From assembly GCF_001886735.1 (NCBI RefSeq), contig NZ_CP018076.1, forward strand, positions 310,001 through 374,000: 64,000 nt of DNA, read 5' to 3'. The translations under genes were made by a program, and so were the position numbers. The DNA comes from Sulfitobacter alexandrii (lineage in GTDB: Bacteria > Pseudomonadota > Alphaproteobacteria > Rhodobacterales > Rhodobacteraceae). This document shows positions 54,023 through 63,475 of this stretch, one piece after another. Each line of letters starts with the position of its first letter. Position 1 is the stretch's first letter. The notes beneath the pieces are model-generated. The model did no database searches and had not been told where the DNA came from. It saw nothing but the letters and a program-made list of their open reading frames with translations.

Positions 54023-56512
54023 TCAGAAAGCCGTTTCCACGTCGGCCATCAGGGGGTGGTCGAGACCGACCTTGCGAAACGTCTCGAAATCCTGCCGCAC
54101 GACGGTTTCCCAAGGCTCCCCGTCGATCTCGGACTCGCGGTGGGCAAGAAAGATCTCCCTCGCCTCGGCGTCCTGCCCCCCGAACATCAGCGCATAGGCT
54201 AGGTGCGCGGCGACCCTGTGATTGTCGGGGGCTGCCGCAAGCGCGGCACGGGTCAATTCCTCGGCCTTGTCCAGCCGGCCAAAGATAACATCCCCGAACG
54301 ACACGATGGCCGCCTGTTTGGCGAAGAGGTCACCCGCCACGCGCAGGTCGTCGGCAAGCGGCGGCTCCTGCGGGAACCGGTCGACCAGTGCACGGGCGTG
54401 ATCGAACATCTCGCGGTAGCCTTCGAGGGCGGCGTCGTAGTCCCGGCGCGCTTCGAGCAGGGCGGCGCTGTCCATCAGGCCCAGGGTGACGGCGCGCTGG
54501 ACGCCGGGATCGTTCGGTTGCAGTTCCGCGGCCTTCCTGCGCCAGTCCAGCGCCTGCGCGAAGTACCCTGCCGCCGTCTCCGCATCGTCACGCTGCTGGA
54601 GCAGCGCGCCCAGTCGGGCGAAAACCGTGCCGAGATCCGTGGCGTAGGCCGATGCTTCCGGCTGCTCCTTGGCGAGCGTCTCGAGCCGGTCGGCCGCGCT
54701 CTGCAAATGCGTCTCCGCCGCGTCCGGGTTTTCGGTCAGCTGCGCGAGGTCGGCCATCCTCATGTCGGACCGGGCAAGCGTGTAGCGCGCCCGAACGTTG
54801 GAGGGGTCGATGAGTGCCAGTCGCTGCGCCACCTCGCGTGCGCCGTTCAGGCTGGCCTGCGCGCCGGAATAGTCGCCCTCGGCCTGCTCGAGCCGGGCGA
54901 TTTCGCCCAGGGTGTCCGCCAGCGCCGCCTGCCAATCGAGTTTCGCGGGATCGGATGCCGTCATCTCCCGCAGGAGCGAAAGCTGTCGGTCAAGGTAGCG
55001 ACGTGCCTCGGCACCATCTCCCTGCAGGGCGGCGAGATCGGCCAGATCGCCCAGCACCCGCGCGGCATCTTGCTGGAAGGTGGAATCGTCGGGGACCTGC
55101 GCGAGGACTTTTTCGTGATGCGCAAGGGCATCGGTCAGCAACGTGCGCGCACCGTCGCCGTCGCCCCGCGCGCGGGCCACAAGGGCAAGGCGGCGCAGGC
55201 TGCCCGCCAAGGCATTGCGATTTGCGGGATCGTCAGGGGCGCGCTGCAAGAGGGCGGCACGAAGGGCGCGGGCGCTGGCGAACCTGTCCTGCGCGGTCTC
55301 CCAGTCGCCCTTGTCGAGTGCGACCTGGCCAAGCCGGTCGAAGGTTTCCGCCGTATCGGTACCGTGGCGGGTCAACGCCGGGTCCGTTTCTTCGATTGCC
55401 TGAAACAGGTTCAGCGCCGCCTCGTAGTGCGTTTGCGCTTCCTGCGCAGACCCGCGGGCCGTCGCCGCATCACCGAGGTGGCGCAGCGTGGTCGCCAGTG
55501 CATGCTGGCGGCCTAAATGGTCGGGCGTTTCCGACAACAGAATTTCCAGTTCCGACCGCGCATCGTCAAGCACGCGGCGGGCCGTCAACGGATCGCCTGC
55601 GCCAAGAATGGCGGCGCCGATACGGTTGTCCAGCAGTGCGGCCTCAGTCCGCGCGGCGCGGTCGGTCGGAAGACTGGCGTTCAGCCGGGCAGAGAGATCA
55701 CGAACCTGCATCAGGGACGGCACGGAAACCGCGGTGGGCGAGGCGGCCATTTCATCGGTCAATCGGCTCAATAGCCTTGCGGCATCCTCCTGGGCCGATG
55801 CGAGGCTGGCGATTGCCGCGTCCCCGCTCTGGTTCGCGGTCGTGCCCCGGATCCACGCCGTCGCGGCGAGGCCGGTGGCAAAGACCAGTGCGGCGATCAG
55901 CGCTCCGGTAATGCGCCGCTGCCGGCGCCCCGCGGCCTCCCGGCTCGCGAGGATGAAGCGCCGGTGCAGGGCGGTGGGCGGCGGCGCTCTGTCGGGCTGG
56001 TCCGCCAGCCATGTCTCGGCTTCGCGAAGCGCCCTGCCTCGCAGCAGGGATGCGCGTGCCAGTGACGCCTTTTCCCAGTCTTCCGCCCTTGTTGCGAGCG
56101 CCCGATGGGTGGTGACCCAGCCCTGATCCGCCCTGATCGCGGCGAGAAGGGCGGTTCTCGCCTGCTCGGGGTCGTGATGTGGGGTTGCCGGAATGGGGAC
56201 CGCCGTCGCGATCGGGCCGGGCAGGCGACCGCCGTGGTGTTCCAGCATCACGGTCACGATGCGTTTGTTCAATGTCGCCGCAAGGGCCAGATCGCGCGCG
56301 CAGTGATCCGACATGGTCGAGCGCGGGGTCATCGCGACGACCACGGTATCGCAGGCGTGGATCAGGCGATCGGCATCGCCGTCCGGCCCCGCGTCGGAGG
56401 TTTCGCCGGTGACATCCATCTCCGCCGCTGTGGCCAGCCAGCCCCGCAGCCTGTCGGTCCCGTGCCGGTCCTCCGGCGAATGCGCGATGAAGATCCTGAT
56501 CCTGTCCGCCAT
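54023..56512 (-). CDS. TIR-like domain, transmembrane, TPR-repeat protein
   Basis: An 829-residue protein of unknown function. Residues 1-110 look like a TIR-like domain: IRIFIAHSPEDRHGTDRL, CDTVVVAMTPRSTMSDHCARDLALA and LNKRIVTVMLEH. The position of the NADase-type catalytic Glu appears to be Asp74. A linker (about 120-195) with GWVTTHRALATRAEDWEKA, RGRALREAETWLADQP and PTALHRRFILAS resembles that in other TIR/WD40 or TIR/TPR proteins. One transmembrane helix at 201-220 is followed by about 600 residues of TPR-like helical pairs. If the N-terminus is cytosolic, the TPR part faces the periplasm. It is co-directional with the P450 gene, 76 nt away. Confidence 0.85.
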   Translation of the reverse strand: MADRIRIFIAHSPEDRHGTDRLRGWLATAAEMDVTGETSDAGPDGDADRLIHACDTVVVAMTPRSTMSDHCARDLALAATLNKRIVTVMLEHHGGRLPGPIATAVPIPATPHHDPEQARTALLAAIRADQGWVTTHRALATRAEDWEKASLARASLLRGRALREAETWLADQPDRAPPPTALHRRFILASREAAGRRQRRITGALIAALVFATGLAATAWIRGTTANQSGDAAIASLASAQEDAARLLSRLTDEMAASPTAVSVPSLMQVRDLSARLNASLPTDRAARTEAALLDNRIGAAILGAGDPLTARRVLDDARSELEILLSETPDHLGRQHALATTLRHLGDAATARGSAQEAQTHYEAALNLFQAIEETDPALTRHGTDTAETFDRLGQVALDKGDWETAQDRFASARALRAALLQRAPDDPANRNALAGSLRRLALVARARGDGDGARTLLTDALAHHEKVLAQVPDDSTFQQDAARVLGDLADLAALQGDGAEARRYLDRQLSLLREMTASDPAKLDWQAALADTLGEIARLEQAEGDYSGAQASLNGAREVAQRLALIDPSNVRARYTLARSDMRMADLAQLTENPDAAETHLQSAADRLETLAKEQPEASAYATDLGTVFARLGALLQQRDDAETAAGYFAQALDWRRKAAELQPNDPGVQRAVTLGLMDSAALLEARRDYDAALEGYREMFDHARALVDRFPQEPPLADDLRVAGDLFAKQAAIVSFGDVIFGRLDKAEELTRAALAAAPDNHRVAAHLAYALMFGGQDAEAREIFLAHRESEIDGEPWETVVRQDFETFRKVGLDHPLMADVETAF

Positions 56513-56588
56513 GTCGTTGCATCCGCCTGCCCACCGGTATCTTGCGCCCTGGCAGGGCCGAATGCCAGCCTCGTTCGGATGGCTACGC

Positions 56589-57956
56589 TCAACCGGCCGC
56601 TGTCCGCTGCACCGGCTTTGCGGTCATCCAGACCCCGCCTTCCGGCCGCAGCGTCAGGATCATCACGGGCTTCGGTTCCTTGCCGGGTACCGGTGCGAAT
56701 TCGAACTTCGACAGCAGCGTGGCCAGGATGATGACCGCCTCCTGCAGGGCAAAGGACGCGCCGATGCAGATGCGGGGGCCGTCGCCGAAAGGCAGGTAGG
56801 CATAACGGTCGATCGACTTGCGGTCGGCAAAGCGGTCCGGGTCGAAGCGGTCCGGATCGTCCCAGAGCAGCTTGTTCCGCCCCAGCGCGTAAATGGGGAT
56901 CATCACCGTATCGCCGGGCCGGATTTCGCGGCCGCAAAGGGTGTCGTGCTTCTGCGCGGTGCGCGAGATGATGCCGGCAGCCGGATACAGCCGCAGCGTT
57001 TCGTCGATGATCATGCGGATGTAGGGCAGTTTTTCGACATCATCTCCGGTACATGCGCGGCCCTGCAGGACGTCCTGCACTTCCGCGCGGGCCCGTGCCT
57101 GCACCGCCGGATCGAAGCCGAGCAGGTACATCGCCCACGAGAGCGTCAGGGCCGTCGTCTCGTGCCCTGCGACGATGAAGGTCAGCAGGTTGTCCCGAAG
57201 CTCCGCCGTCGACATCTGGCGCTTCGTCTTGGGGTCGACCCCTTCAAGCAGCAGATCCAGCAGGTCCGGCACGCCGTCGTGCCCCCGCTCGGCCCGCGCC
57301 TCGATCGCGCTGTCGGCCATCGATTTCATCTCCTTCAGCGCGGCACCCGACATCAGCCGCCCGGGCCGCGGCACCCAGTCCGGAAAGCCGAGGACGTCGA
57401 AAAGGCTGATCTTGCCCGCCTCGGAGATGTAATCGTCGATGGCGCCATGCACCTTGTCCCGGTCGAAGGTATCCCCGCCGGAAAAGGTCACGTCTCCGAT
57501 CACGTCGAAGGTCGTCGTCACCATCTCGTCGAGCATGTTGACCGCGCGCGGACCCGCGGCCTCGATCCTCGCCACGGTCCGCTCCGCAGCGGCGGTCATG
57601 ATCGGCGACAGGTTCATCACGTTGCGGTGCGAGAAAACCGGCGCAGCCGCCCGGCGCTGCCAACGCCAATGCGCGCCCTCGGCGATGAACAGGCTTTCGC
57701 CGATCGCGGGTTTCAGCAGGTTCTTCGTCACCAGCGACTTCGGATAGTCGTCCAGCCGGTCGAGCAGCACCTCGCGGATGGCCTGCGGATCCATGACCAT
57801 GTGCCAGCGCTTGCCGGTCTTGCCCGAAACCATGGGCTGCCGCGTCGCGATGTCCGGAATGATGCTGAGCACGTTGCGCCGGGCTTCGGCGAGGCTCTTG
57901 AGGATCCCCCAGGGCTCTGTGACCAGCGGCACGCGGACGGGCAGGGTTGTGGACAT
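56589..57956 (-). CDS. Cytochrome P450
   Basis: A 455-residue P450 monooxygenase, soluble, without an N-terminal membrane anchor. Diagnostic features are the I-helix AGHETTALTLSW, the K-helix DETLRLYPA (ExxR), and the heme loop PFGDGPRICIGASFA with the iron-ligating Cys near 396. The substrate is unknown; the sequence looks closer to class-II-like (eukaryote-type) bacterial P450s than to camphor-type. Redox partners are not in the window. ATG 57956 has AAGGAG upstream. It is the gene before the TIR-TPR gene on the same strand. Confidence 0.94.
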   Translation of the reverse strand: MSTTLPVRVPLVTEPWGILKSLAEARRNVLSIIPDIATRQPMVSGKTGKRWHMVMDPQAIREVLLDRLDDYPKSLVTKNLLKPAIGESLFIAEGAHWRWQRRAAAPVFSHRNVMNLSPIMTAAAERTVARIEAAGPRAVNMLDEMVTTTFDVIGDVTFSGGDTFDRDKVHGAIDDYISEAGKISLFDVLGFPDWVPRPGRLMSGAALKEMKSMADSAIEARAERGHDGVPDLLDLLLEGVDPKTKRQMSTAELRDNLLTFIVAGHETTALTLSWAMYLLGFDPAVQARARAEVQDVLQGRACTGDDVEKLPYIRMIIDETLRLYPAAGIISRTAQKHDTLCGREIRPGDTVMIPIYALGRNKLLWDDPDRFDPDRFADRKSIDRYAYLPFGDGPRICIGASFALQEAVIILATLLSKFEFAPVPGKEPKPVMILTLRPEGGVWMTAKPVQRTAAG

Positions 57957-58086
57957 GCGGAACTCCTTCGGGCAACTCCCCCGATAGATAGGAGGCCGGG
58001 GCCGCTTCGCCAACGCGGCAATTGATTGCACCCGTGCCATGCATCGGGTATCGCCTTTGAAAGGTTGGTGCCGAAGGGGGACAGTG

Positions 58087-58665
58087 ATGATCCGCGTGAT
58101 TTCCGTATTGATGACCGTGGCGTTCCTTGCTGCCTGCAACGGCGCGGCGGACCTCGACAAGGCGCCGGTCCCGTTGGGAGATTTCAACCTCGTGCACAAT
58201 ATCGCGGTCGCGCCGAAGGCCGTGAAGGGCCCCCTCAGCAGGGAGGTCAGCAAGGAGCAACTGACCAAGGCGCTGACGGACGCGACAGCCGAACGGTTCG
58301 ACCGCTACAACGGCAGTCGCGACTATCATTTCGGGATGAGCGTCGAAGGGTACGTGCTGGCGCAACCGGGCATACCGGTGGTTTTCGCGCCCAAATCCAT
58401 CCTCATCATCAACCTGACCGTCTGGGACGATGCGAAGAACCTCAAGTTGACGGAAAGGCCACACCAGATCACGGTCTTCGAATCTCTCGACCAGGGGCCG
58501 GTGGTGGGCTCGGGCTATACCAAGTCCGCCGAGGAGCAGCTCAAGAACCTCAGCCAGAACGCGGCCAAGGCGATCGAATCCTACCTTGTGAAGATGAACA
58601 AGGAAAAAGGCTGGTTCCGGGGCAACGGCGCCACGGCGGCCGTGGCGGCGGAAACAGACGCCTGA
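58087..58665 (+). CDS. Lipoprotein of unknown function
   Basis: A 192-residue predicted lipoprotein: MIRVISVLMTVAFLAACNGA gives a signal peptide and lipobox LAAC with Cys17. The mature part has alternating strand and helix, including FNLVHNIAVAPKAVKG, FDRYNGSRDYHFGMSVEGYVL and SAEEQLKNLSQNAAKAIESYL. It resembles Rhodobacteraceae envelope lipoproteins without a named function. It is divergent from the P450 gene and 116 bp upstream of tuf, without evident linkage to translation. Confidence 0.78.
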   Translation: MIRVISVLMTVAFLAACNGAADLDKAPVPLGDFNLVHNIAVAPKAVKGPLSREVSKEQLTKALTDATAERFDRYNGSRDYHFGMSVEGYVLAQPGIPVVFAPKSILIINLTVWDDAKNLKLTERPHQITVFESLDQGPVVGSGYTKSAEEQLKNLSQNAAKAIESYLVKMNKEKGWFRGNGATAAVAAETDA

Positions 58666-58694
58666 AACCGGGGCATAGACGTGCGAAGTCGCGC

Positions 58695-58723
58695 TTGATT
58701 TTACCGTCCAGACCCAATACATC
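58695..58723 (+). promoter_or_regulatory. Promoter candidate for tuf
   Basis: TTGATT (58695-58700), a 17-nt spacer and TACATC (58718-58723), 58 bp before the tuf start. The spacing is ideal and the -10 is moderate. Confidence 0.45.
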
Positions 58724-58781
58724 GCCCGCCAGATAGGACCGGGCCGATGCGGCCCCTCAATTCAAAAAGGGTGCTACCACC

Positions 58782-59957
<1,176 letters not shown>

Positions 59958-60004
59958 TACCGTGGCGCGCCCGCAAGGGCGCACCGCCGCGTGCAGAAAC
60001 AAGC

Positions 60005-60029
60005 AAGGGCCGCCCTAGGGGCGGCCCTT
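60005..60029 (+). terminator. Terminator-type hairpin after tuf
   Basis: AAGGGCCGCC and GGCGGCCCTT form a perfect 10-bp stem around CCTAG, 48 nt past the tuf stop. It separates tuf from the acetyltransferase region. The downstream run is TTCGCGTT, so no pure T-tract. Confidence 0.6.
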
Positions 60030-60092
60030 CGCGTTGGGGGGCTGCTGTGTCCGCACGGGGGCAGCTTGATTTTCCCGCCCCCTCTGGTATCA

Positions 60093-60113
60093 CCTCCACA
60101 CCATAGATGGAGG
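60093..60113 (+). promoter_or_regulatory. Hairpin over the ribosome-binding site of the leader ORF
   Basis: CCTCCA (60093-60098) and TGGAGG (60108-60113) form an inverted repeat whose right arm contains the GGAGG that would serve the short leader reading frame. Confidence 0.4.
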
Positions 60114-60118
60114 CACCG

Positions 60119-60139
60119 ATGACACTGACCGCGATCTGA
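60119..60139 (+). CDS. Putative leader peptide upstream of the acetyltransferase
   Basis: A six-codon frame, MTLTAI then TGA, with GGAGG 5 nt before its ATG. An in-frame ATG at 60107 would give ten codons. Its stop codon lies within the left arm of a second hairpin just ahead of the acetyltransferase ribosome site. The arrangement recalls translational attenuation leaders of antibiotic-resistance genes; this is inference from layout only. Confidence 0.4.
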   Translation: MTLTAI

Positions 60140-60159
60140 CTTCGAATTCCTTTCAGATC
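60133..60159 (+). promoter_or_regulatory. Hairpin between leader ORF and acetyltransferase gene
   Basis: GATCTGA (60133-60139) and TCAGATC (60153-60159) are perfect 7-bp arms with a 13-nt loop. The left arm includes the leader stop codon and the right arm ends 2 nt before CAGGAG, the ribosome site of the acetyltransferase gene. Confidence 0.5.
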
Positions 60160-60171
60160 ACAGGAGCTGTC

Positions 60172-60852
60172 ATGCCCGACTCACGCCCTTTCCCCGCCGC
60201 CGATACGCTGCATCCCGTGCCTTTGCCCGATGGCAGCGTGCACGCCGGCACCGTCTTTCTTGCCGCCGCCGTCGATCATCCGCGCATGTCGATTGGCGAT
60301 TACACCTACGCCAGTGCGCACGAGCCGCCCGCCGACTGGGCGGCGCGGCTGGCGCCCTATCTCTATGAGTTCAGCCCCGAAAGGCTGGTCATCGGCAAGT
60401 TCTGCCAGATTGCTGACGGGGTCACCTTCATCACCGCCTCGGCGAACCACCGGTATGACGGGATATCCAGCTTTCCCTTCGCCGTTTTCGGGGGCGGGCC
60501 GGTTGCAGGCCGGCCCTCCATGCCCGATGCCGGGCCGGATACGATTATCGGAAATGACGTCTGGATCGGGCAGGGGGCGCGTGTCCTGCCGGGGGCGCGG
60601 ATCGGCGATGGTGTCATCATCGGGGCCGGTGCCGTGGTGTCGGGCCATGTTCCGGCCTATTCCGTCGTGGCCGGGAACCCTGCCAAGGTGATGCGCAGTC
60701 GGTTTGATCCGGCAGACGTGACGACACTGTTGGAAATCGCGTGGTGGTCGTGGCCCATCGACCAAGTCCTCGCACACGAGCATCTTATCGTGGGCGGGGA
60801 TGTCGCGGGGCTGGCCGCCGTGGCGCGGGACGAGCCCGTGCCACGGCAGTGA
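60172..60852 (+). CDS. CatB-related O-acetyltransferase (hexapeptide, XAT family)
   Basis: A 226-residue left-handed beta-helix acetyltransferase. The hexapeptide pattern runs through LVIGKFCQIADGVTFIT, TIIGNDVWIGQGARVLPGARIGDGVIIGAGAVV and SVVAGNPAKVMRSRF, with ASANHRYD providing the catalytic His typical of xenobiotic acetyltransferases (Vat/CatB). The C-terminal AWWSWP is also a XAT mark. The substrate may be a xenobiotic or sugar; resistance is not proven. A leader ORF and two hairpins precede it. Confidence 0.9.
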   Translation: MPDSRPFPAADTLHPVPLPDGSVHAGTVFLAAAVDHPRMSIGDYTYASAHEPPADWAARLAPYLYEFSPERLVIGKFCQIADGVTFITASANHRYDGISSFPFAVFGGGPVAGRPSMPDAGPDTIIGNDVWIGQGARVLPGARIGDGVIIGAGAVVSGHVPAYSVVAGNPAKVMRSRFDPADVTTLLEIAWWSWPIDQVLAHEHLIVGGDVAGLAAVARDEPVPRQ

Positions 60853-60858
60853 TCGGGG

Positions 60859-61356
60859 TCAGGCCGCAGCCTTGTTGACGCCGCCGTTCATGGCGATGTC
60901 TGTCATGCGACGGTCGCCGTCATAGGTTTCATCCAGCAGTTTCTGCAGGATCGCGCCTTCCTCGTCCAGTTCCAGACGGTTGGCAAAGGCCACGACGGCG
61001 CCGTATCCGGCCAGCGCGTAATGCACCATGCGCTGATACTGCGTGATGATGACCGCGTCCCGCGTCTCGTCGTTGTCGAAGTCGGCCTTGAGCGCGTGCG
61101 CCCGTGCCTCGGTGACAAGGCCCGCCATGCCCTTGCAGTGCTCCCCTTCGGGATCGATGTCGTGTTCCGCGCAGATCGATTTGATCTGGTCCATGCCGGC
61201 GCTGATGCCGTTCGTCCCCGCGATCAACGCCTCGCTCAGCTCCTTGTCCTTGGCGGCGCGGCCAAGTTCGGTGGTGGCTTCGAGGGATTGCTTGCAGGCG
61301 CTGTAAAGGTCCTGAAGCTGGTCGTGGTAGACTTCATGCAGGTTCTTGAGGGTCAT
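60859..61356 (-). CDS. Ferritin-like DUF892 protein (YciE/YciF type)
   Basis: A 165-residue four-helix protein. The N-terminus NLHEVYHDQLQDLYSACKQSLEA is the DUF892 hallmark, and acidic/His residues that can bind a di-iron centre recur (HDIDPEGEHCKGMAGLVTEA, QYQRMVHYALAGYGAV). Members respond to osmotic or oxidative stress in enterics; their chemistry is undefined. It converges with the acetyltransferase gene, 6 nt apart, and upstream of it is the tRNA-Trp gene. Confidence 0.9.
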   Translation of the reverse strand: MTLKNLHEVYHDQLQDLYSACKQSLEATTELGRAAKDKELSEALIAGTNGISAGMDQIKSICAEHDIDPEGEHCKGMAGLVTEARAHALKADFDNDETRDAVIITQYQRMVHYALAGYGAVVAFANRLELDEEGAILQKLLDETYDGDRRMTDIAMNGGVNKAAA

Positions 61357-61458
61357 GGTGGGCTCCTTGGATTCGGTGTTTCAGCGGCACAACGCGCCTG
61401 CACCGAGGCCGGGTTCCACACGAAGGGGCGAAATTCCGGTCAATCCGCGCGATGCCTC

Positions 61459-61487
61459 TTGATCGTGGTCGAAATTGCGACTAGTCC
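61459..61487 (+). promoter_or_regulatory. Promoter candidate for tRNA-Trp
   Basis: TTGATC (61459-61464), 17 nt, then TAGTCC (61482-61487), ending 12 nt before the tRNA 5' end. The -35 is good and the -10 weak. Confidence 0.35.
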
Positions 61488-61499
61488 GAGGCTCGGCAT

Positions 61500-61575
61500 A
61501 GGGGTTTAGCTCAGTTGGTAGAGCATCGGTCTCCAAAACCGAGGGTCGTGGGTTCGAGTCCCTCAGCCCCTGCCA
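61500..61575 (+). tRNA. tRNA-Trp (anticodon CCA)
   Basis: A 76-nt cloverleaf: acceptor arms AGGGGTT and AGCCCCT pair (one G-T), the D-loop has AGCTCAGTTGGTAGAGC, the anticodon stem-loop reads TCGGTCTCCAAAACCGA with anticodon CCA, and the T-arm holds GGTTCGAGTCC. The 3' CCA is encoded. It precedes secE-nusG as in most proteobacteria. Confidence 0.97.
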
Positions 61576-61688
61576 CTTTCCGGAAATGACGTTCGCATCG
61601 CAGGGCCGCCGCCCTGTTTTTGCCTTTTTTGCGCCAAGGAAGGGCCGGATTGATTTCGTATCGACAGGTCGACTGGTTGAGAGATGCG

Positions 61689-62441
61689 ATGATGACGACC
61701 GCCAAAGAACAATCCAAGGACACACTGTCGGAAACGGTTGAGGCCCAGGCAGCGGGAGAAACGGCCGAACTCGACCCGGCCTCCCTTGCAGCGATCCGGG
61801 AATTGCTGGCCTGCGAGGTCGCGGAACCTCAGCCGCCCGCGACGGGGCGACCCGAAGCTGCGGCACAGGCGGAACCCGCCGCGGTCGCGCCTGCCCCCCG
61901 GATGACGAGCAAGCGTGAACTGCTGGAACAGCAGGCGATCGCGCCGCAGGAACCTCTCGCGGCACCGACCCCCGTCTGGCCCCGCCGTGGTACGCGGAAC
62001 CGGGCAGACGCCCCAGCCTCCCGCGGGCGTGTCGGGCGCCTGAAGGCGGCGGTGACAGGGTATCGTCCGACACCGCGGCACATCGTGATCGGAGCGTGTG
62101 CGCTGATCGTGGTGCTGCGACCCTGGCTGGTGCTTGGGCTTGCCCTTCTGGGCCTCTTCGTGATGACGGGCGTGTTCCTGATCCTGGGATACGACGGCTT
62201 CTGGCGGCGGGCGATGGGCCTGGCGCGTTGGTATGCCCGCAGGCATCCATCCCGGGCGGTCGAGTTGCATCGCAAGCTGGACAGTTTCGCGATGAAGTGG
62301 GACGCGATCCTCGACCGGTTTCCCGAAGGCACGGTCGATGGTCTTTACCTTCCTGATTTCGGTGACCTGGCAGAAGCCGACAGCCGCCATGACGCAGCGA
62401 TGGACCGCCGCCTGTCGGAGATGCGCGAGCGCGGAGCCTGA
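61689..62441 (+). CDS. Membrane-associated hypothetical protein between tRNA-Trp and secE
   Basis: A 250-residue protein. The first 140 residues are Ala/Pro/Glu-rich and probably disordered. A hydrophobic hairpin of two helices (about 143-175, containing LIVVLRPWLVLGLALLGLFVM) follows, then a basic WRRAMGLARWYARRHPSRAVELHRKLD segment and an acidic tail. No family is recognised by motif. Two ATGs (61689, 61692) are adjacent. Its position suggests a lineage-specific gene rather than a translation or Sec component. Confidence 0.75.
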   Translation: MMTTAKEQSKDTLSETVEAQAAGETAELDPASLAAIRELLACEVAEPQPPATGRPEAAAQAEPAAVAPAPRMTSKRELLEQQAIAPQEPLAAPTPVWPRRGTRNRADAPASRGRVGRLKAAVTGYRPTPRHIVIGACALIVVLRPWLVLGLALLGLFVMTGVFLILGYDGFWRRAMGLARWYARRHPSRAVELHRKLDSFAMKWDAILDRFPEGTVDGLYLPDFGDLAEADSRHDAAMDRRLSEMRERGA

Positions 62442-62468
62442 GCGGATCGGGCGCGGGCCGGTTACGGC

Positions 62469-62497
62469 TTGAATCCGCGGTCGGCACCCTTTAGATG
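62469..62497 (+). promoter_or_regulatory. Promoter candidate for secE
   Basis: TTGAAT (62469-62474), 17 nt, then TAGATG (62492-62497), 30 nt before the secE start. Confidence 0.35.
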
Positions 62498-62527
62498 CTT
62501 CGGGCAGACAAGCTTAGGATCGTGTAG

Positions 62528-62725
62528 ATGGCCACCACCAATCCCCTTCAGTTCATCCAGCAGGTGCGTACCGAAGTCGGCAAGGTCGTCTGGCCGACCC
62601 GGCGCGAGGTATTGCTGACGACGGTGATGGTGTTCATTCTCGCTGCGCTGACGGCGGTTTTCTTTGCCATCGTCGACATCCTGATCCGGGGCGGGTTGCA
62701 GGGTATCCTCGGGATGTTCAGCTAG
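62528..62725 (+). CDS. secE: Preprotein translocase subunit SecE
   Basis: The essential small subunit of SecYEG. The 65-residue short form has the amphipathic cytoplasmic helix FIQQVRTEVGKVVWPTRREVLLTT followed by one transmembrane helix. The VVWPTRRE block is the conserved SecE core. It precedes nusG by 216 nt, a gap that includes a terminator-like hairpin. Confidence 0.96.
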   Translation: MATTNPLQFIQQVRTEVGKVVWPTRREVLLTTVMVFILAALTAVFFAIVDILIRGGLQGILGMFS

Positions 62726-62817
62726 GCGCGCGATTGCTGGTATCCGCCTGCATATTTCTCGATCCTCCCTTGAAAGACTTCAACGAGCGCGGTATTGCGC
62801 AGGCCTGACCTGAAACG

Positions 62818-62852
62818 GGCGCGCGGCGATTCGAGTTGCGCGCCGATTTTTT
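62818..62852 (+). terminator. Intrinsic terminator or attenuator between secE and nusG
   Basis: GGCGCGC (62818-62824) pairs with GCGCGCC (62838-62844) around a 13-nt loop and is followed closely by six T residues (62847-62852). This has every feature of a Rho-independent terminator and lies 89 nt before nusG. Confidence 0.7.
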
Positions 62853-62941
62853 ATTCAGGCCGCAGCAGGCGCGCCCTTGGCGACGCGACGGATTTACGCA
62901 GACGGCGGCATGTGCCGCGCAAGACAGGGACCAGAGTTCAG

Positions 62942-63475
62942 ATGGCAAAACGGTGGTATTCGGTCAGTGTCCTGTCGAACTTCGAGAAGAAGATCGCAGA
63001 ACAGATTCGCACCTCTGCCGAAGAGCAGGGCCTTCAGGACCAGATCGATGAAGTCCTGGTGCCGACCGAAGAAGTGATCGAGGTACGCCGCGGCAAGAAG
63101 GTGACGGCGGAGCGGCGTTTCATGCCCGGCTACGTGCTGGTGCACATGGAGATGTCCGACAAGGGCTACCACCTGATCAACTCGATCAACCGGGTGACCG
63201 GATTCCTTGGTCCGCAGGGGCGCCCGATGCCCATGCGCGATGCGGAAGTACAGGCCATCCTGGGCCGGGTTCAGGAGGGCGAAGAGGCGCCGCGCACGCT
63301 CATCCACTTCGAGGTGGGAGAGAAGGTCAAGGTTGCCGACGGCCCGTTCGAGGATTTCGATGGCATGATCGAAGAGGTCGACGACGAGAACCAGCGCCTG
63401 AAGGTGTCGGTGTCGATCTTCGGGCGTGAGACCCCGGTCGAACTGGAATTCACTCAGGTCAACAAGCAGGCGTGA
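62942..63475 (+). CDS. nusG: Transcription termination/antitermination factor NusG
   Basis: Binds RNA polymerase beta-prime and links it to Rho or S10. In 177 residues the NGN domain covers about 1-110 ([41 protein letters not shown]) and a KOW domain follows ([24 protein letters not shown]). The start is ATG 62942, which opens on the standard MAKRWYSV. The stop overlaps the next gene as GTGA. Confidence 0.97.
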   Translation: MAKRWYSVSVLSNFEKKIAEQIRTSAEEQGLQDQIDEVLVPTEEVIEVRRGKKVTAERRFMPGYVLVHMEMSDKGYHLINSINRVTGFLGPQGRPMPMRDAEVQAILGRVQEGEEAPRTLIHFEVGEKVKVADGPFEDFDGMIEEVDDENQRLKVSVSIFGRETPVELEFTQVNKQA

